A stretch of 64,000 bases of DNA, taken from positions 1,015,001 to 1,079,000 of the forward strand of contig NZ_CP085344.1 in the NCBI RefSeq assembly GCF_020618415.1, given 5' to 3'. Both the position numbers and the translations under genes were made by a program. This DNA is from Cupriavidus sp. MP-37 (GTDB lineage: Bacteria; Pseudomonadota; Gammaproteobacteria; Burkholderiales; Burkholderiaceae). The number at the start of each line of letters is the position of its first letter. Positions within the stretch are counted from its first letter, which is position 1. Shown piece by piece: positions 9,411-17,899 of the stretch. A model generated the notes under the pieces. That model was not told where the DNA came from, did no database searches, and saw only the letters and a list, made by a program, of their open reading frames with translations.

Positions 9411-10574
9411 CTACTTGTCGCCCGCATAGGCAAACTTGCCGTTGCGGATCACCCCCATCACGCGCGAACGCTGGTCGAAGCCCTGGTGGTCCTTCGGGTT
9501 CAGGTTCATCACGCCATTGGGGATGGTGAGATTGGTGGTGGTTTCCAGCGCGTCGCGCATGGCCGCGCGGAACTCGCGCGTGCCGGGCTGGGCCCCGCTC
9601 TTCAGCGCGCGGCGGGCGGCGTCATCGAGCAGCATCCAAGCGCCCCAGGCATCGCCGGCGAACTGCGTCACGCTGTCGGCGCCGTACTTGGCTTCGTAAC
9701 GATTGACGAAGTCCAGCGCGACCTTGCGCACCGGATGGCTCTCGGGCAGCTGGCGCGCGACCACCACCGGCCCGGTCGGGAACAGCGTGCCTTCCACGTC
9801 CTTGCCGCCCATGCGCAGGAAATCCCAGGTGGCAATGCCGTGGGTCTGGTAGACCTTGCCCTTGTAGCCGCGCTCGCCCAGCGTCTTCTGCGGCAGCACC
9901 GACGGCGTGCCGGCGCCGGCGATCAGGATCGCGTCGGGGTTGGCCGCCATCAGCTTGAGCACCTGGCCGGTGACCGAGGTGTCGTTGCGCGAGAAGCGCT
10001 CGTTGGCGACGACCTTGAGCTTGCGGACTTCGGCCAGCCTGGAGAACTCGCGCCACCAGCTTTCGCCGTAGGCGTCGGCAAAGCCGATAAAGCCGACCGT
10101 CCTGACGCCGTGGTTGCTCATGTACTCGGTCAGCACGGTGGCCATGTGCGAGTCGTTCTGCGGCATCTTGAAGGCCCAGCGGCGCTTGGCGTCGCTCTGC
10201 GGCTCGACGATGGCGGCCGAGGCGGCCAGCGCCACCATCGGGGTCTCGCCCTCGGCCACGGCGTCGAGCGCGGCGATGGCGGTGGGCGTGATGTTGGGGC
10301 CGACGATCACGTCGACCTTTTCCTCGGAAATCAGCTTGCGCACGTTGCGCACCGCGGCGGCCGGGTCGGTGCCGTCGTCGAGGATGATGTAGTGCGCCTT
10401 CTGGCCGCCCAGCGTCTGCGGCCACATCAGCACGGTGTTCTTGGACGGGATGCCGATCGAGGCGGCCGGCCCGGTGGTGGACACATCGATGCCGACGCGG
10501 ATATCGGCATGGGCGGCGCCGGCAAGGCACAGCGCGGCGGCAAGCAGCAAGGGGCGCAGGGGCAGCTTCAGCAT
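9411..10574 (-). CDS. ABC transporter periplasmic binding protein (branched-chain amino acid type)
   Basis: 387 residues with a clear Sec signal peptide (MLKLPLRPLLLAAALCLAGAAHA, cleavage after AHA). The mature part is a type I periplasmic binding fold of the LivJ family, recognised by DIRVGIDVSTTGPAASIGIP, the DDGTDPAAAVRNVRKLI segment and VDVIVGPNITPTAIAAL. Proteins of this group bind branched-chain amino acids, aromatic compounds or small organic acids. No permease or ATPase gene is adjacent, so it must work with a transporter encoded elsewhere. It precedes the hydroxyacid dehydrogenase gene on the same strand. Confidence 0.85.
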   Translation of the reverse strand: MLKLPLRPLLLAAALCLAGAAHADIRVGIDVSTTGPAASIGIPSKNTVLMWPQTLGGQKAHYIILDDGTDPAAAVRNVRKLISEEKVDVIVGPNITPTAIAALDAVAEGETPMVALAASAAIVEPQSDAKRRWAFKMPQNDSHMATVLTEYMSNHGVRTVGFIGFADAYGESWWREFSRLAEVRKLKVVANERFSRNDTSVTGQVLKLMAANPDAILIAGAGTPSVLPQKTLGERGYKGKVYQTHGIATWDFLRMGGKDVEGTLFPTGPVVVARQLPESHPVRKVALDFVNRYEAKYGADSVTQFAGDAWGAWMLLDDAARRALKSGAQPGTREFRAAMRDALETTTNLTIPNGVMNLNPKDHQGFDQRSRVMGVIRNGKFAYAGDK

Positions 10575-10653
10575 GGTCTCCTCCGTTCTTATATGTGACG
10601 GAAAGGATAGCCGAACTCGGCCGGCGGGGCACCGTGGCCCCGCCGCGGCAATG

Positions 10654-11811
10654 TCAGCGCACGCCCAGGCGCCAGAGTGAGGTCACTTCCGCCGAGCGCG
10701 CCGCATGCAGCGGGTCGGCCGCGTCGGTTGCGCGCGGGTGGCGCGGGCGGATGTCGGAGCGGCCCAGCACCTTCAGCCCCGCCGCCTCGATCCAGCCCGT
10801 CAGTTCGTCGCGCTGGCGCAGGCCCAGGTGCTCGGCCAGGTCGGACAGCAGCAGCCAGCCCTCGCCGCCGGGTTCCAGGTGCCCGGCCAGCCCTTGCAGG
10901 AAGCCGCGCAGCATGGCGCTGTCCGGGTCATAGACCGCGCGCTCCACCGGCGAACTGGGCCGTGCCGGCACCCACGGCGGGTTGCACACCACCAGCGGCG
11001 CGCGGCCCGGCGGGAACAGGTCGGCCTCGATCACCTCGACCTGCGCGGCGTAGCCGAGCCGGGCGATGTTCTCGCGCGCGCAGGCCAGCGCGCGCGGGTC
11101 CTGGTCGGTGGCGACCACGCGCTGCACGCCGCGGCGCGCCAGCACTGCGGCCAGCACGCCGGTGCCGGTGCCGATGTCGAAGGCCAGCGTCTTCGCCGGC
11201 AGCGGCTCGGCCGCGACCAGGTCGACGTACTCGCCGCGCACCGGCGAGAACACGCCGTACCACGGGTGGATGCGGTCTTCCAGCGCCGGGATCTCGACGC
11301 CCTTCCTGCGCCACTCGAACGCGCCGATCATCCCCAGCAGCTCGCGCAGCGAGGCCACGTAGGGCTCGCCGGCCGGGCCGTAGACCTGCTCGCACGCCTC
11401 CTGCACATCGGGCGCGCGGCGCAGCGGGATCTGGTGGCCGGCCTCGAACGGCAGCAGCAGCATGCCCAGCGTGCGCGCGCGCTGCGACTGCGCCAGCCGG
11501 TGCAGGTGGAAGGCCTCGGTGGGCGACGCGGCCTGGCTCTTGTCCCGGATCTTGTGGCCGGGGCGGCTGGCCTTCTTGGGCTTGCGCTCGGTGCGGCGGG
11601 CCAGCGCGTTCAGCAGCTGGCGCGCGTTCTGGAAATCGCCCCGCCACAGCAGCGCGGTGCCTTCGCAGGCAAGTCGGTAGGCGCTGTCGGCGCTGGTGGT
11701 GTCGTCGGCGACGACCACGCGCCGCGGCGGCGGCAGGCCGGCCTCGGAGCGCCAGGCGGCGCTGTGCTCGACGCCGTTTTCGGTCCAGTGGATGCGGGGC
11801 AGGTCGCTCAC
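10654..11811 (-). CDS. class I SAM-dependent methyltransferase
   Basis: 385 residues. The SAM-binding region is LAFDIGTGTGVLAAVLARRG followed by ATDQDPRALACARENI, and the catalytic VVCNPPWVPA motif is of the NPP(Y/W) type used for methyl transfer to amide or exocyclic nitrogens, as in PrmB/PrmC and RsmC-like enzymes. The N-terminal 170 residues carry a basic Ala/Lys-rich stretch (RRTERKPKKASRPGHKI) that may bind RNA. The likely role is methylation of rRNA or a translation protein, but the target is not determined. The gene stands between the binding-protein gene and cysB, all on the minus strand. Confidence 0.75.
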   Translation of the reverse strand: MSDLPRIHWTENGVEHSAAWRSEAGLPPPRRVVVADDTTSADSAYRLACEGTALLWRGDFQNARQLLNALARRTERKPKKASRPGHKIRDKSQAASPTEAFHLHRLAQSQRARTLGMLLLPFEAGHQIPLRRAPDVQEACEQVYGPAGEPYVASLRELLGMIGAFEWRRKGVEIPALEDRIHPWYGVFSPVRGEYVDLVAAEPLPAKTLAFDIGTGTGVLAAVLARRGVQRVVATDQDPRALACARENIARLGYAAQVEVIEADLFPPGRAPLVVCNPPWVPARPSSPVERAVYDPDSAMLRGFLQGLAGHLEPGGEGWLLLSDLAEHLGLRQRDELTGWIEAAGLKVLGRSDIRPRHPRATDAADPLHAARSAEVTSLWRLGVR

Positions 11812-11896
11812 AGGACCTCCGGACGGCAGGTGGGGATGTGCAGGGCAGGCATCGTGGCTTGATTCTTATATAGAGCGGGGCGGCAGCGGTGCCGCC

Positions 11897-12838
11897 TCAC
11901 AGTTCGTAGGCTTCGTGTTCGCCGGACATGGCCTGCTCGACCAGCTTGCGGTTGAGCGTCGGCGAGAACAGTTCGATGAAGGTGTAGACAAAGCTGCGCA
12001 GGTAGGCCCCCTGCTTGACGGCCAGGTGGGTCACATTGCTGCCGAACAGGTGCCCGGCGGCAATGCCGCGCAGGTTGCGGTCGCGCTCGGCATCATAGGC
12101 GACGCCGGCGACGATGCCCACGCCCAGCCCGATTTCCACATAGGTCTTGATCACGTCCGCGTCGATGGCCTCGAGCACGATGTCCGGCGCCAGGTGGCGC
12201 AGCGCGAAGGCCTTGTCGATCTTGGTGCGCCCGGCAAAGTTGGCGTCGTAGGTGATCAGCGGGTAACCCATCAGGTCTTCCAGCGCCAGGTGCTTCTTGT
12301 CCAGCAGCGGGTGCTCGGGCGGCGTAATCACCATATGGGTCCACTGGTAGCCCGGCAGCGACACCAGGTTCTTGTCGCTGGAGATGCCTTCGGTGGCGAT
12401 GCCGATGTCGGCCTGGTCGTGCAGCAGCATATCGGCGATCTGGGCCGGGTTGCCCTGCTGGATCGACAGCCGCACCTTGGGATAGCGCTTGGTGAACTCG
12501 CTGATCACGCGCGGCAGCGCATAGCGCGCCTGCGTGTGCGTGGTGGCGATGGTGAAGTTGCCCTGGTCCTGTGCCGCGTAATCCATACCGACGCGCTTCA
12601 GGCTTTCCACCTCCTGCAGGATCTTCTCCACGGAACTGAGAATGCGGCGGCCGGGCTCGGTCAGGCTGCGGATGCGCTTGCCGTGGCGCGTGAAGATATC
12701 CACGCCCAATTCTTCTTCCAGCTCGATGATGGCCTTGGATACGCCTGGTTGTGACGTATAGAGCGCTTTAGCGGCCTCGGTCAGGTTGTAGTTCTGCCGG
12801 ACGGCTTCCCGCACGAAGCGAAACTGGTGCAAGTTCAT
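11897..12838 (-). CDS. cysB: LysR-type regulator CysB
   Basis: 313 residues. The N-terminal winged helix-turn-helix reads MNLHQFRFVREAVRQNYNLTEAAKALYTSQPGVS, the form characteristic of CysB/Cbl, followed by the coiled linker and the inducer-binding domain (ATTHTQARYALP, PEHPLLDKK, VKTYVEIGLGVGIVAG). CysB activates sulfate-assimilation genes and senses N-acetylserine. It is divergent from the TSUP-cysI-cysH-cysD-cysN block, with an AT-rich 164-bp gap between (12839-13002) where the regulator is expected to bind. Position and sequence make the assignment firm; the ligand is inferred from the family. Confidence 0.93.
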   Translation of the reverse strand: MNLHQFRFVREAVRQNYNLTEAAKALYTSQPGVSKAIIELEEELGVDIFTRHGKRIRSLTEPGRRILSSVEKILQEVESLKRVGMDYAAQDQGNFTIATTHTQARYALPRVISEFTKRYPKVRLSIQQGNPAQIADMLLHDQADIGIATEGISSDKNLVSLPGYQWTHMVITPPEHPLLDKKHLALEDLMGYPLITYDANFAGRTKIDKAFALRHLAPDIVLEAIDADVIKTYVEIGLGVGIVAGVAYDAERDRNLRGIAAGHLFGSNVTHLAVKQGAYLRSFVYTFIELFSPTLNRKLVEQAMSGEHEAYEL

Positions 12839-13002
12839 ATATCTGCGTTCGTATAAACAAACAACTTCTTATTAGTTTGAGGTATGAGGCCAGTTTATTA
12901 CGATTCTCGAACTTTGTTAATGAACGGCCTGCCCTCGGTGCGCCTTCTCGCCGCAACCTGCTGGACGGCGAGATCCGCGGGCCACGCCACACCGAGTCCC
13001 CC

Positions 13003-13776
13003 ATGTCCCTGGCCTATACCGTATCTGGTCTGTTCGTAGGCGTCCTCGTCGGCCTGACCGGCGTGGGAGGGGGCTCGCTGATGACGCCGCTGCTGACGCT
13101 GCTGTTCGGCTTCTCGCCAGCCACCGCGGTCGGCACCGACCTGGCCTTCGCGGCCATCACCAAGGGGTTTGGCACCATCGCGCATCGCGCCCACGGCCAC
13201 GTGCAGTGGCAGGTGGTGCGGCGCCTGTGCATCGGCAGCCTGCCGGCAGCCGTCGCCGCCATCCTGGTGCTGAAGAGCGCCGGCGAGCTCGACGGCCGGT
13301 GGCTGCATGCGATCCGCGTGACCATCGGCGTGTCGGTGCTGCTGACGGTGCTGTCGCTGCTGTTCCGCCGCCAGATGCTGGCCTGGCTGGAACGCAACCC
13401 GCGCTTCCAGCTGCATGGCCGCAAGCAGGTCATCGCCACCGTCATCGTCGGCGCGGTGATCGGCGTGCTGGTCACGGTCTCGTCGATCGGTGCCGGCGCG
13501 GTTGGCGCCACGCTGATCCTGCTGCTGTATCCCCATATGAAGCCGGCCGAAGTCGCCGGCACCGACATTGCCTACGCCGTCCCGCTGACGGCGCTGGCCG
13601 GGCTGGGCCATGTGTGGCTGGGCACGGTCAACTGGAATTTGCTGCTGGCGCTGCTGGTGGGTTCGATCCCCGGCATCTGGCTGGGCGCGCAACTGTCGCG
13701 GGCGCTGCCCGAGCGGCTGGTGCGCGCCGCCCTGGCGACCACGCTGACGCTGGTTGCCATCAAGCTCGTCTCCTGA
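13003..13776 (+). CDS. TSUP (TauE/SafE) family membrane transporter
   Basis: 257 residues with about eight hydrophobic segments. Two related halves carry the TSUP signatures, GVLVGLTGVGGGSLMTPLL at residues 14-32 and SSIGAGAVGATLILLLYPHM near 165-184. The ATG at 13003 was chosen because it starts directly at the first membrane helix; the longer frame upstream has no ribosome binding site. It is the first gene of the cys block, 28 bases before cysI and divergent from cysB, so it most likely moves sulfate, sulfite or a related sulfur anion across the inner membrane. Direction and substrate are inferred from context. Confidence 0.82.
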   Translation: MSLAYTVSGLFVGVLVGLTGVGGGSLMTPLLTLLFGFSPATAVGTDLAFAAITKGFGTIAHRAHGHVQWQVVRRLCIGSLPAAVAAILVLKSAGELDGRWLHAIRVTIGVSVLLTVLSLLFRRQMLAWLERNPRFQLHGRKQVIATVIVGAVIGVLVTVSSIGAGAVGATLILLLYPHMKPAEVAGTDIAYAVPLTALAGLGHVWLGTVNWNLLLALLVGSIPGIWLGAQLSRALPERLVRAALATTLTLVAIKLVS

Positions 13777-13804
13777 ATTCAACGAATACTGAACGGACCC
13801 CGCC

Positions 13805-15487
13805 ATGTATCAGTACGACCAATATGACCAGCGCATCGTCGCCGAGCGCGTCGCCCAGTTCCGTGACCAGGTGCGCCGCCGCCTGGCGGACGAGCTGAGC
13901 GAGGAAGAATTCCTGCCGCTGCGGCTGCAGAACGGCCTGTACATGCAGCGCCACGCCTACATGCTGCGCGTGGCGATTCCGTACGGCCTGCTGTCGTCGA
14001 AGCAGCTGCGCAAGCTGGCCCATATCGCGCGCGAATACGACCGCGGCTATGGCCACTTCTCGACCCGCCAGAACATCCAGTACAACTGGATGGAACTGGA
14101 GCGCGTGCCCGACGTGCTGGCCGAGCTGGCCAGCGTCGAGATGCACGCGATCCAGACCTCGGGCAACTGCGTACGCAACATCACCACCGACCACTTCGCC
14201 GGCGTGGCGCCGGACGAGTCGGTGGACCCGCGCGTGCTGGCCGAGCTGCTGCGCCAGTGGAGCACGTTCCAGCCGGAATTCGCCTTCCTGCCGCGCAAGT
14301 TCAAGATCGCGATCTCGGCGTCGGCCGACGACCGCGCCGTGGTGCAGATGCACGACATCGGCGTCTACGCCTACAAGAATGCCGACGGCGAAGTGCGCCT
14401 GCGCATCCTGGCCGGCGGCGGCCTCGGCCGCACGCCGATCCTGGGCACGGTGATCAAGGACGACCTGCCGTGGCAGCACATGCTGACCTACATCGAGTCG
14501 GCCATCCGCGTGTACAACCGCTACGGCCGCCGCGACAACAAGTACAAGGCCCGCATCAAGATCCTGGTGAAGGCGATCGGCGCCGACAAGTTCGCCCAGG
14601 AAGTCGAGGAAGAATGGCAGTACAGCAAGGACGGCCCGGCCACGCTGACGCAGGCCGAATTCGACCGCGTGGCGCAGTACTTCACGCCGCCGGCGTATGA
14701 AAAGCTGGCCGATACCGACGCCTCGTACGAAAAGCACCTGCTCGAGGACAAGGCCTTCGCGCGCTGGGTGAGCCGCAGCGTGCACGGCCACAAGGTGCCA
14801 GGTTATGCCGCGGTGACGCTGTCGACCAAGCCGGGTGTGGCCTCGCCCCCGGGAGACGCCACCGACGCGCAGATGGAAACCGTGGCCGACCTGGCCGACC
14901 GCTTCGGCTTCGGCGAGCTGCGCGTGGCGCACGAGCAGAACCTGGTGCTGCCGGACGTGAAGAAGCAGGACCTGTACGCGCTGTGGCAACTGGCGAAGCA
15001 GGCCGGACTGGCGACGCCGAACATCGGCCTGCTGACCGACATCATCGCCTGCCCCGGCGGTGACTTCTGCTCGCTGGCCAATGCCAAGTCGATCCCGATC
15101 GCGCAGGCGATCCAGGACCGCTTCGACGACCTCGACTACGTCCATGACCTGGGCGAGATCTCGCTGAACATCTCGGGCTGCATCAACGCCTGCGGCCACC
15201 ACCACGTCGGCAATATCGGCGTGCTGGGCGTCGACAAGGACGGTTCGGAGTGGTACCAGGTCACGCTGGGCGGCGCGCAGGGCAACCAGACCGCGCTGGG
15301 CAAGGTGATCGGCCCGTCGTTCAGCGCCGAGGAAATGCCCGACGTGGTGAGCCGCATCATCGATACCTTCGTTGCCAACCGCATCGAAGACGAGCGCTTT
15401 ATCGAAACCCTGTCCCGCATCGGCATCGCCCCGTTCAAGGAGCGCGTCTATGCCGACAAGCAGCCGCGCGAACGCGCCGAAGCCTGA
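13805..15487 (+). CDS. cysI: assimilatory sulfite reductase, haemoprotein subunit
   Basis: 560-residue sirohaem and 4Fe-4S enzyme that reduces sulfite to sulfide. The four cluster cysteines are C416 and C422 (CPGGDFC) and C459 and C463 (GCINACGHHH), the last also bridging to sirohaem. The upstream STRQNIQYNWMELE and RNITTDHFAG segments are substrate and sirohaem-binding regions. No CysJ flavoprotein gene is present in the window, so electrons probably come from ferredoxin or another carrier. The following DUF934 gene is its constant companion in many proteobacteria. The related ferredoxin-nitrite reductases look alike, but the cys context decides for sulfite. Confidence 0.92.
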   Translation: MYQYDQYDQRIVAERVAQFRDQVRRRLADELSEEEFLPLRLQNGLYMQRHAYMLRVAIPYGLLSSKQLRKLAHIAREYDRGYGHFSTRQNIQYNWMELERVPDVLAELASVEMHAIQTSGNCVRNITTDHFAGVAPDESVDPRVLAELLRQWSTFQPEFAFLPRKFKIAISASADDRAVVQMHDIGVYAYKNADGEVRLRILAGGGLGRTPILGTVIKDDLPWQHMLTYIESAIRVYNRYGRRDNKYKARIKILVKAIGADKFAQEVEEEWQYSKDGPATLTQAEFDRVAQYFTPPAYEKLADTDASYEKHLLEDKAFARWVSRSVHGHKVPGYAAVTLSTKPGVASPPGDATDAQMETVADLADRFGFGELRVAHEQNLVLPDVKKQDLYALWQLAKQAGLATPNIGLLTDIIACPGGDFCSLANAKSIPIAQAIQDRFDDLDYVHDLGEISLNISGCINACGHHHVGNIGVLGVDKDGSEWYQVTLGGAQGNQTALGKVIGPSFSAEEMPDVVSRIIDTFVANRIEDERFIETLSRIGIAPFKERVYADKQPRERAEA

Positions 15488-15505
15488 GGACCGGAGAGAC
15501 TGAAC

Positions 15506-16087
15506 ATGGCAAAGATCATTCAACTGCAACGCGACGGTGCCAATCTCACCCCGGTGATCGTCGATGACAACTGGACCGTGTTGCGCGCCACCGAAGAGCA
15601 AGCGCTGACCGAAGAGCGCATCGCCGCCGTCGCGCAGGGCCAGGACGCCGTGCTGTTCCCGCTGTCGGTGTGGCAGGCCAATGAAGCGCTGCTGGCCGGA
15701 CGCGACGCCGCCCGCACCGGCGTGTGGCTGGCGCCGGAAGACGAGCCGGGCGATGCCGCCGCATACTTCGAGCGCGTGTCGCTGGTGGCGGTGGACTTCC
15801 CGGTGTTCCGCGACGGCCGCGGCTTCTCCACGGCCTACCTGCTGCGCACCCGCTACAAGTGGCAAGGCCAGCTGCGCGCCATCGGCGACGTGCTGCGCGA
15901 CCAGCTCAACTTCATGAAGCGCTGCGGCTTCGACGCCTTCGCGGTCCGTGCCGACAAGAACATCGACGACGCGATCAAGGGCTTCACCGAGTTCACCGTG
16001 ACCTACCAGGCTTCGGTCGACGAGCCGCTGCCGCTGTTCCGCCGCGCGCGCGCCGAGGTCGGTGCGCAGCCGAAGGAAACGGCATGA
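15506..16087 (+). CDS. DUF934 family protein of the sulfite reductase operon
   Basis: 193-residue soluble protein with no signal peptide. It starts AKIIQLQRDGANLTP and carries the family-typical block VDFPVFRDGRGFSTAYLLRTRY (about 95-115) and LRAIGDVLRDQLNFMKRCGFDAFAV. No known cofactor motif is present. It sits 18 bases after cysI and its stop overlaps the cysH start (ATGA at 16084-16087), so the three are translationally linked. The family is found almost only next to CysI-type reductases, which suggests a role in electron delivery or assembly, but its biochemical function is not established. Confidence 0.85.
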   Translation: MAKIIQLQRDGANLTPVIVDDNWTVLRATEEQALTEERIAAVAQGQDAVLFPLSVWQANEALLAGRDAARTGVWLAPEDEPGDAAAYFERVSLVAVDFPVFRDGRGFSTAYLLRTRYKWQGQLRAIGDVLRDQLNFMKRCGFDAFAVRADKNIDDAIKGFTEFTVTYQASVDEPLPLFRRARAEVGAQPKETA

Positions 16088-16896
16088 GCACCGTGCTGAG
16101 CGATATCGCGGTGGTGGCGGAGGGCGGCGCCGGCGCGGTGTCGGGGTTGCGGCCGCCGGCACTGTGGGTCGCGCCCGCGTACACCGGCAGCATCGAAGCG
16201 CTGGAGCAGAAAGAGCGCGAGCTGGCCGAGCGCCTGGCGGGCATCGCCGGCCGCTTCTTCCGCGCGCGCTTTGCCTCGAGCCTGGCCGCCGAAGACATGG
16301 TGCTGACCGACGCGATCCTGCGCGGCAGCGAAGCCGTGCGCGCGGGCATCCGCGTGTTCACGCTGCAGACCGGGCGCCTGCACGCCGAGACCCTGGCGGT
16401 GCTGGACAAAGTGCAGGCGCACTACGGCTACACCATCGAGCAGTTCACGCCCGATGCCGAAGCGGTCGGGAACTACCTGAAGAAGCACGGGCTGAACGGC
16501 TTCTACGACAGCATCGACGCGCGCAAGTCGTGCTGCGGCATCCGCAAGGTCGAGCCGCTCAACCGCGCGCTGTCGCACGCCGACGCCTGGCTGACCGGCC
16601 AGCGCCGCGAGCAAGCCGTGACGCGCGCCGAGCTGCCGTTCGAGGAACTGGACGAAGCCCGCGGCATCCCCAAGTTCAATCCGCTGGCGGACTGGAGCGA
16701 GGCCGAAGTGTGGGCCTACCTGAAGCGCCACGACGTGCCGGTCAACGACCTGCACGCCAAGGGCTACCCCAGCATCGGCTGCGAGCCGTGTACGCGCGCG
16801 GTACGCGCGGGCGAGGATGTGCGCGCGGGACGGTGGTGGTGGGAGTCGAAGGACTCGAAAGAGTGCGGGCTCCACGAACAGAACATCAAGCATTGA
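16084..16896 (+). CDS. cysH: adenylylsulfate (APS) reductase, CysH family
   Basis: 270 residues. Reduces activated sulfate to sulfite with thioredoxin. The FASSLAAEDMVLTDAI segment is the nucleotide-binding loop of the family. Two cysteine pairs, C150-C151 (SCCGIRK) and C233/C236 (CEPC), mark the 4Fe-4S form that accepts APS directly rather than PAPS, consistent with the lack of a CysC kinase gene or CysN-CysC fusion here. The nucleophile is C261 in KECGLH. The ATG overlaps the DUF934 stop; a longer frame upstream lies inside DUF934 and was rejected. cysD follows after 12 bases. Confidence 0.92.
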   Translation: MSTVLSDIAVVAEGGAGAVSGLRPPALWVAPAYTGSIEALEQKERELAERLAGIAGRFFRARFASSLAAEDMVLTDAILRGSEAVRAGIRVFTLQTGRLHAETLAVLDKVQAHYGYTIEQFTPDAEAVGNYLKKHGLNGFYDSIDARKSCCGIRKVEPLNRALSHADAWLTGQRREQAVTRAELPFEELDEARGIPKFNPLADWSEAEVWAYLKRHDVPVNDLHAKGYPSIGCEPCTRAVRAGEDVRAGRWWWESKDSKECGLHEQNIKH

Positions 16897-16908
16897 GGCC
16901 GGAACAAA

Positions 16909-17874
16909 ATGGGCATCATGAACGACATCGCAGAAGCCACCTCGGGCGTGGCTCACCTGTTGCAGGTACAGAACGACCATCTCGACCGCCTCGAGGCGGA
17001 ATCGATCTACATCATCCGCGAGGTGGTGGCCGAGTGCCGCAACCCGGCGCTGCTGTTCTCGGGCGGCAAGGACTCGATCGTGATGCTGCACCTGGCGCTG
17101 AAGGCCTTCCGCCTGGGCGAGCGCAAGATCGAGCTGCCGTTCCCGCTGGTGCATATCGACACCGGCCACAACTACCCGGAAGTGATCGCGTTCCGCGACC
17201 AGCGCGTGGCCGAGCTCGGTGCGCGCCTGGTGGTGGGCCACGTCGAGGACTCGATCAAGCGCGGCACCGTGCGCCTGCGCAAGGACACCGATTCGCGCAA
17301 CGCGGCGCAGGCGGTGACGCTGCTGGAAACCATCGAGGCGCACAAGTTCGACGCGCTGATGGGCGGCGCCCGCCGCGATGAAGAGAAGGCGCGCGCCAAG
17401 GAGCGCATCTTCTCGTTCCGCGACGAGTTCGGCCAGTGGGACCCGAAGGCCCAGCGCCCCGAGCTGTGGAGCCTGTACAACGCCCGCATGGCGCAGGGCG
17501 AGCAGATGCGCGTGTTCCCGATCTCGAACTGGACCGAGCTGGACGTGTGGCAGTACATCGCCCGCGAGAAGCTGGCGCTGCCGCCGATCTACTACGCGCA
17601 CCAGCGCGAGGTGGTGCGCAAGAACGGCCTGCTGGTGCCGGTCACGCCGATCACGCCCAAGCAGGACGGCGATGTCAGCGAAGTGCTGTCGGTGCGCTTC
17701 CGCACCGTCGGCGACATCAGCTGCACCTGCCCGGTGGCCAGCGTTGCCGATTCGCCCGAAGCGATCATCGCCGAGACCGCGGTGACCGAGATCACCGAGC
17801 GCGGCGCCACCCGCATGGACGACCAGACCAGCGAAGCCTCGATGGAGCGCCGCAAGAAGGAAGGCTACTTCTAA
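16909..17874 (+). CDS. cysD: sulfate adenylyltransferase subunit 2
   Basis: 321-residue catalytic subunit of ATP sulfurylase, which forms APS from ATP and sulfate. The PP-loop LFSGGKDSIVML is near residue 47, DTGHNYPEV and GARRDEEKARAKER follow, and the C-terminal EASMERRKKEGYF tail is conserved in CysD. An in-frame ATG at 16918 is an alternative start; neither has a strong ribosome binding site, and the first is kept because GGA lies about six bases before it. CysN, the GTPase subunit, follows after 25 bases. Confidence 0.95.
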   Translation: MGIMNDIAEATSGVAHLLQVQNDHLDRLEAESIYIIREVVAECRNPALLFSGGKDSIVMLHLALKAFRLGERKIELPFPLVHIDTGHNYPEVIAFRDQRVAELGARLVVGHVEDSIKRGTVRLRKDTDSRNAAQAVTLLETIEAHKFDALMGGARRDEEKARAKERIFSFRDEFGQWDPKAQRPELWSLYNARMAQGEQMRVFPISNWTELDVWQYIAREKLALPPIYYAHQREVVRKNGLLVPVTPITPKQDGDVSEVLSVRFRTVGDISCTCPVASVADSPEAIIAETAVTEITERGATRMDDQTSEASMERRKKEGYF

Positions 17875-17899
17875 GCCGCACGCAGCAAAGGATCCAGAC

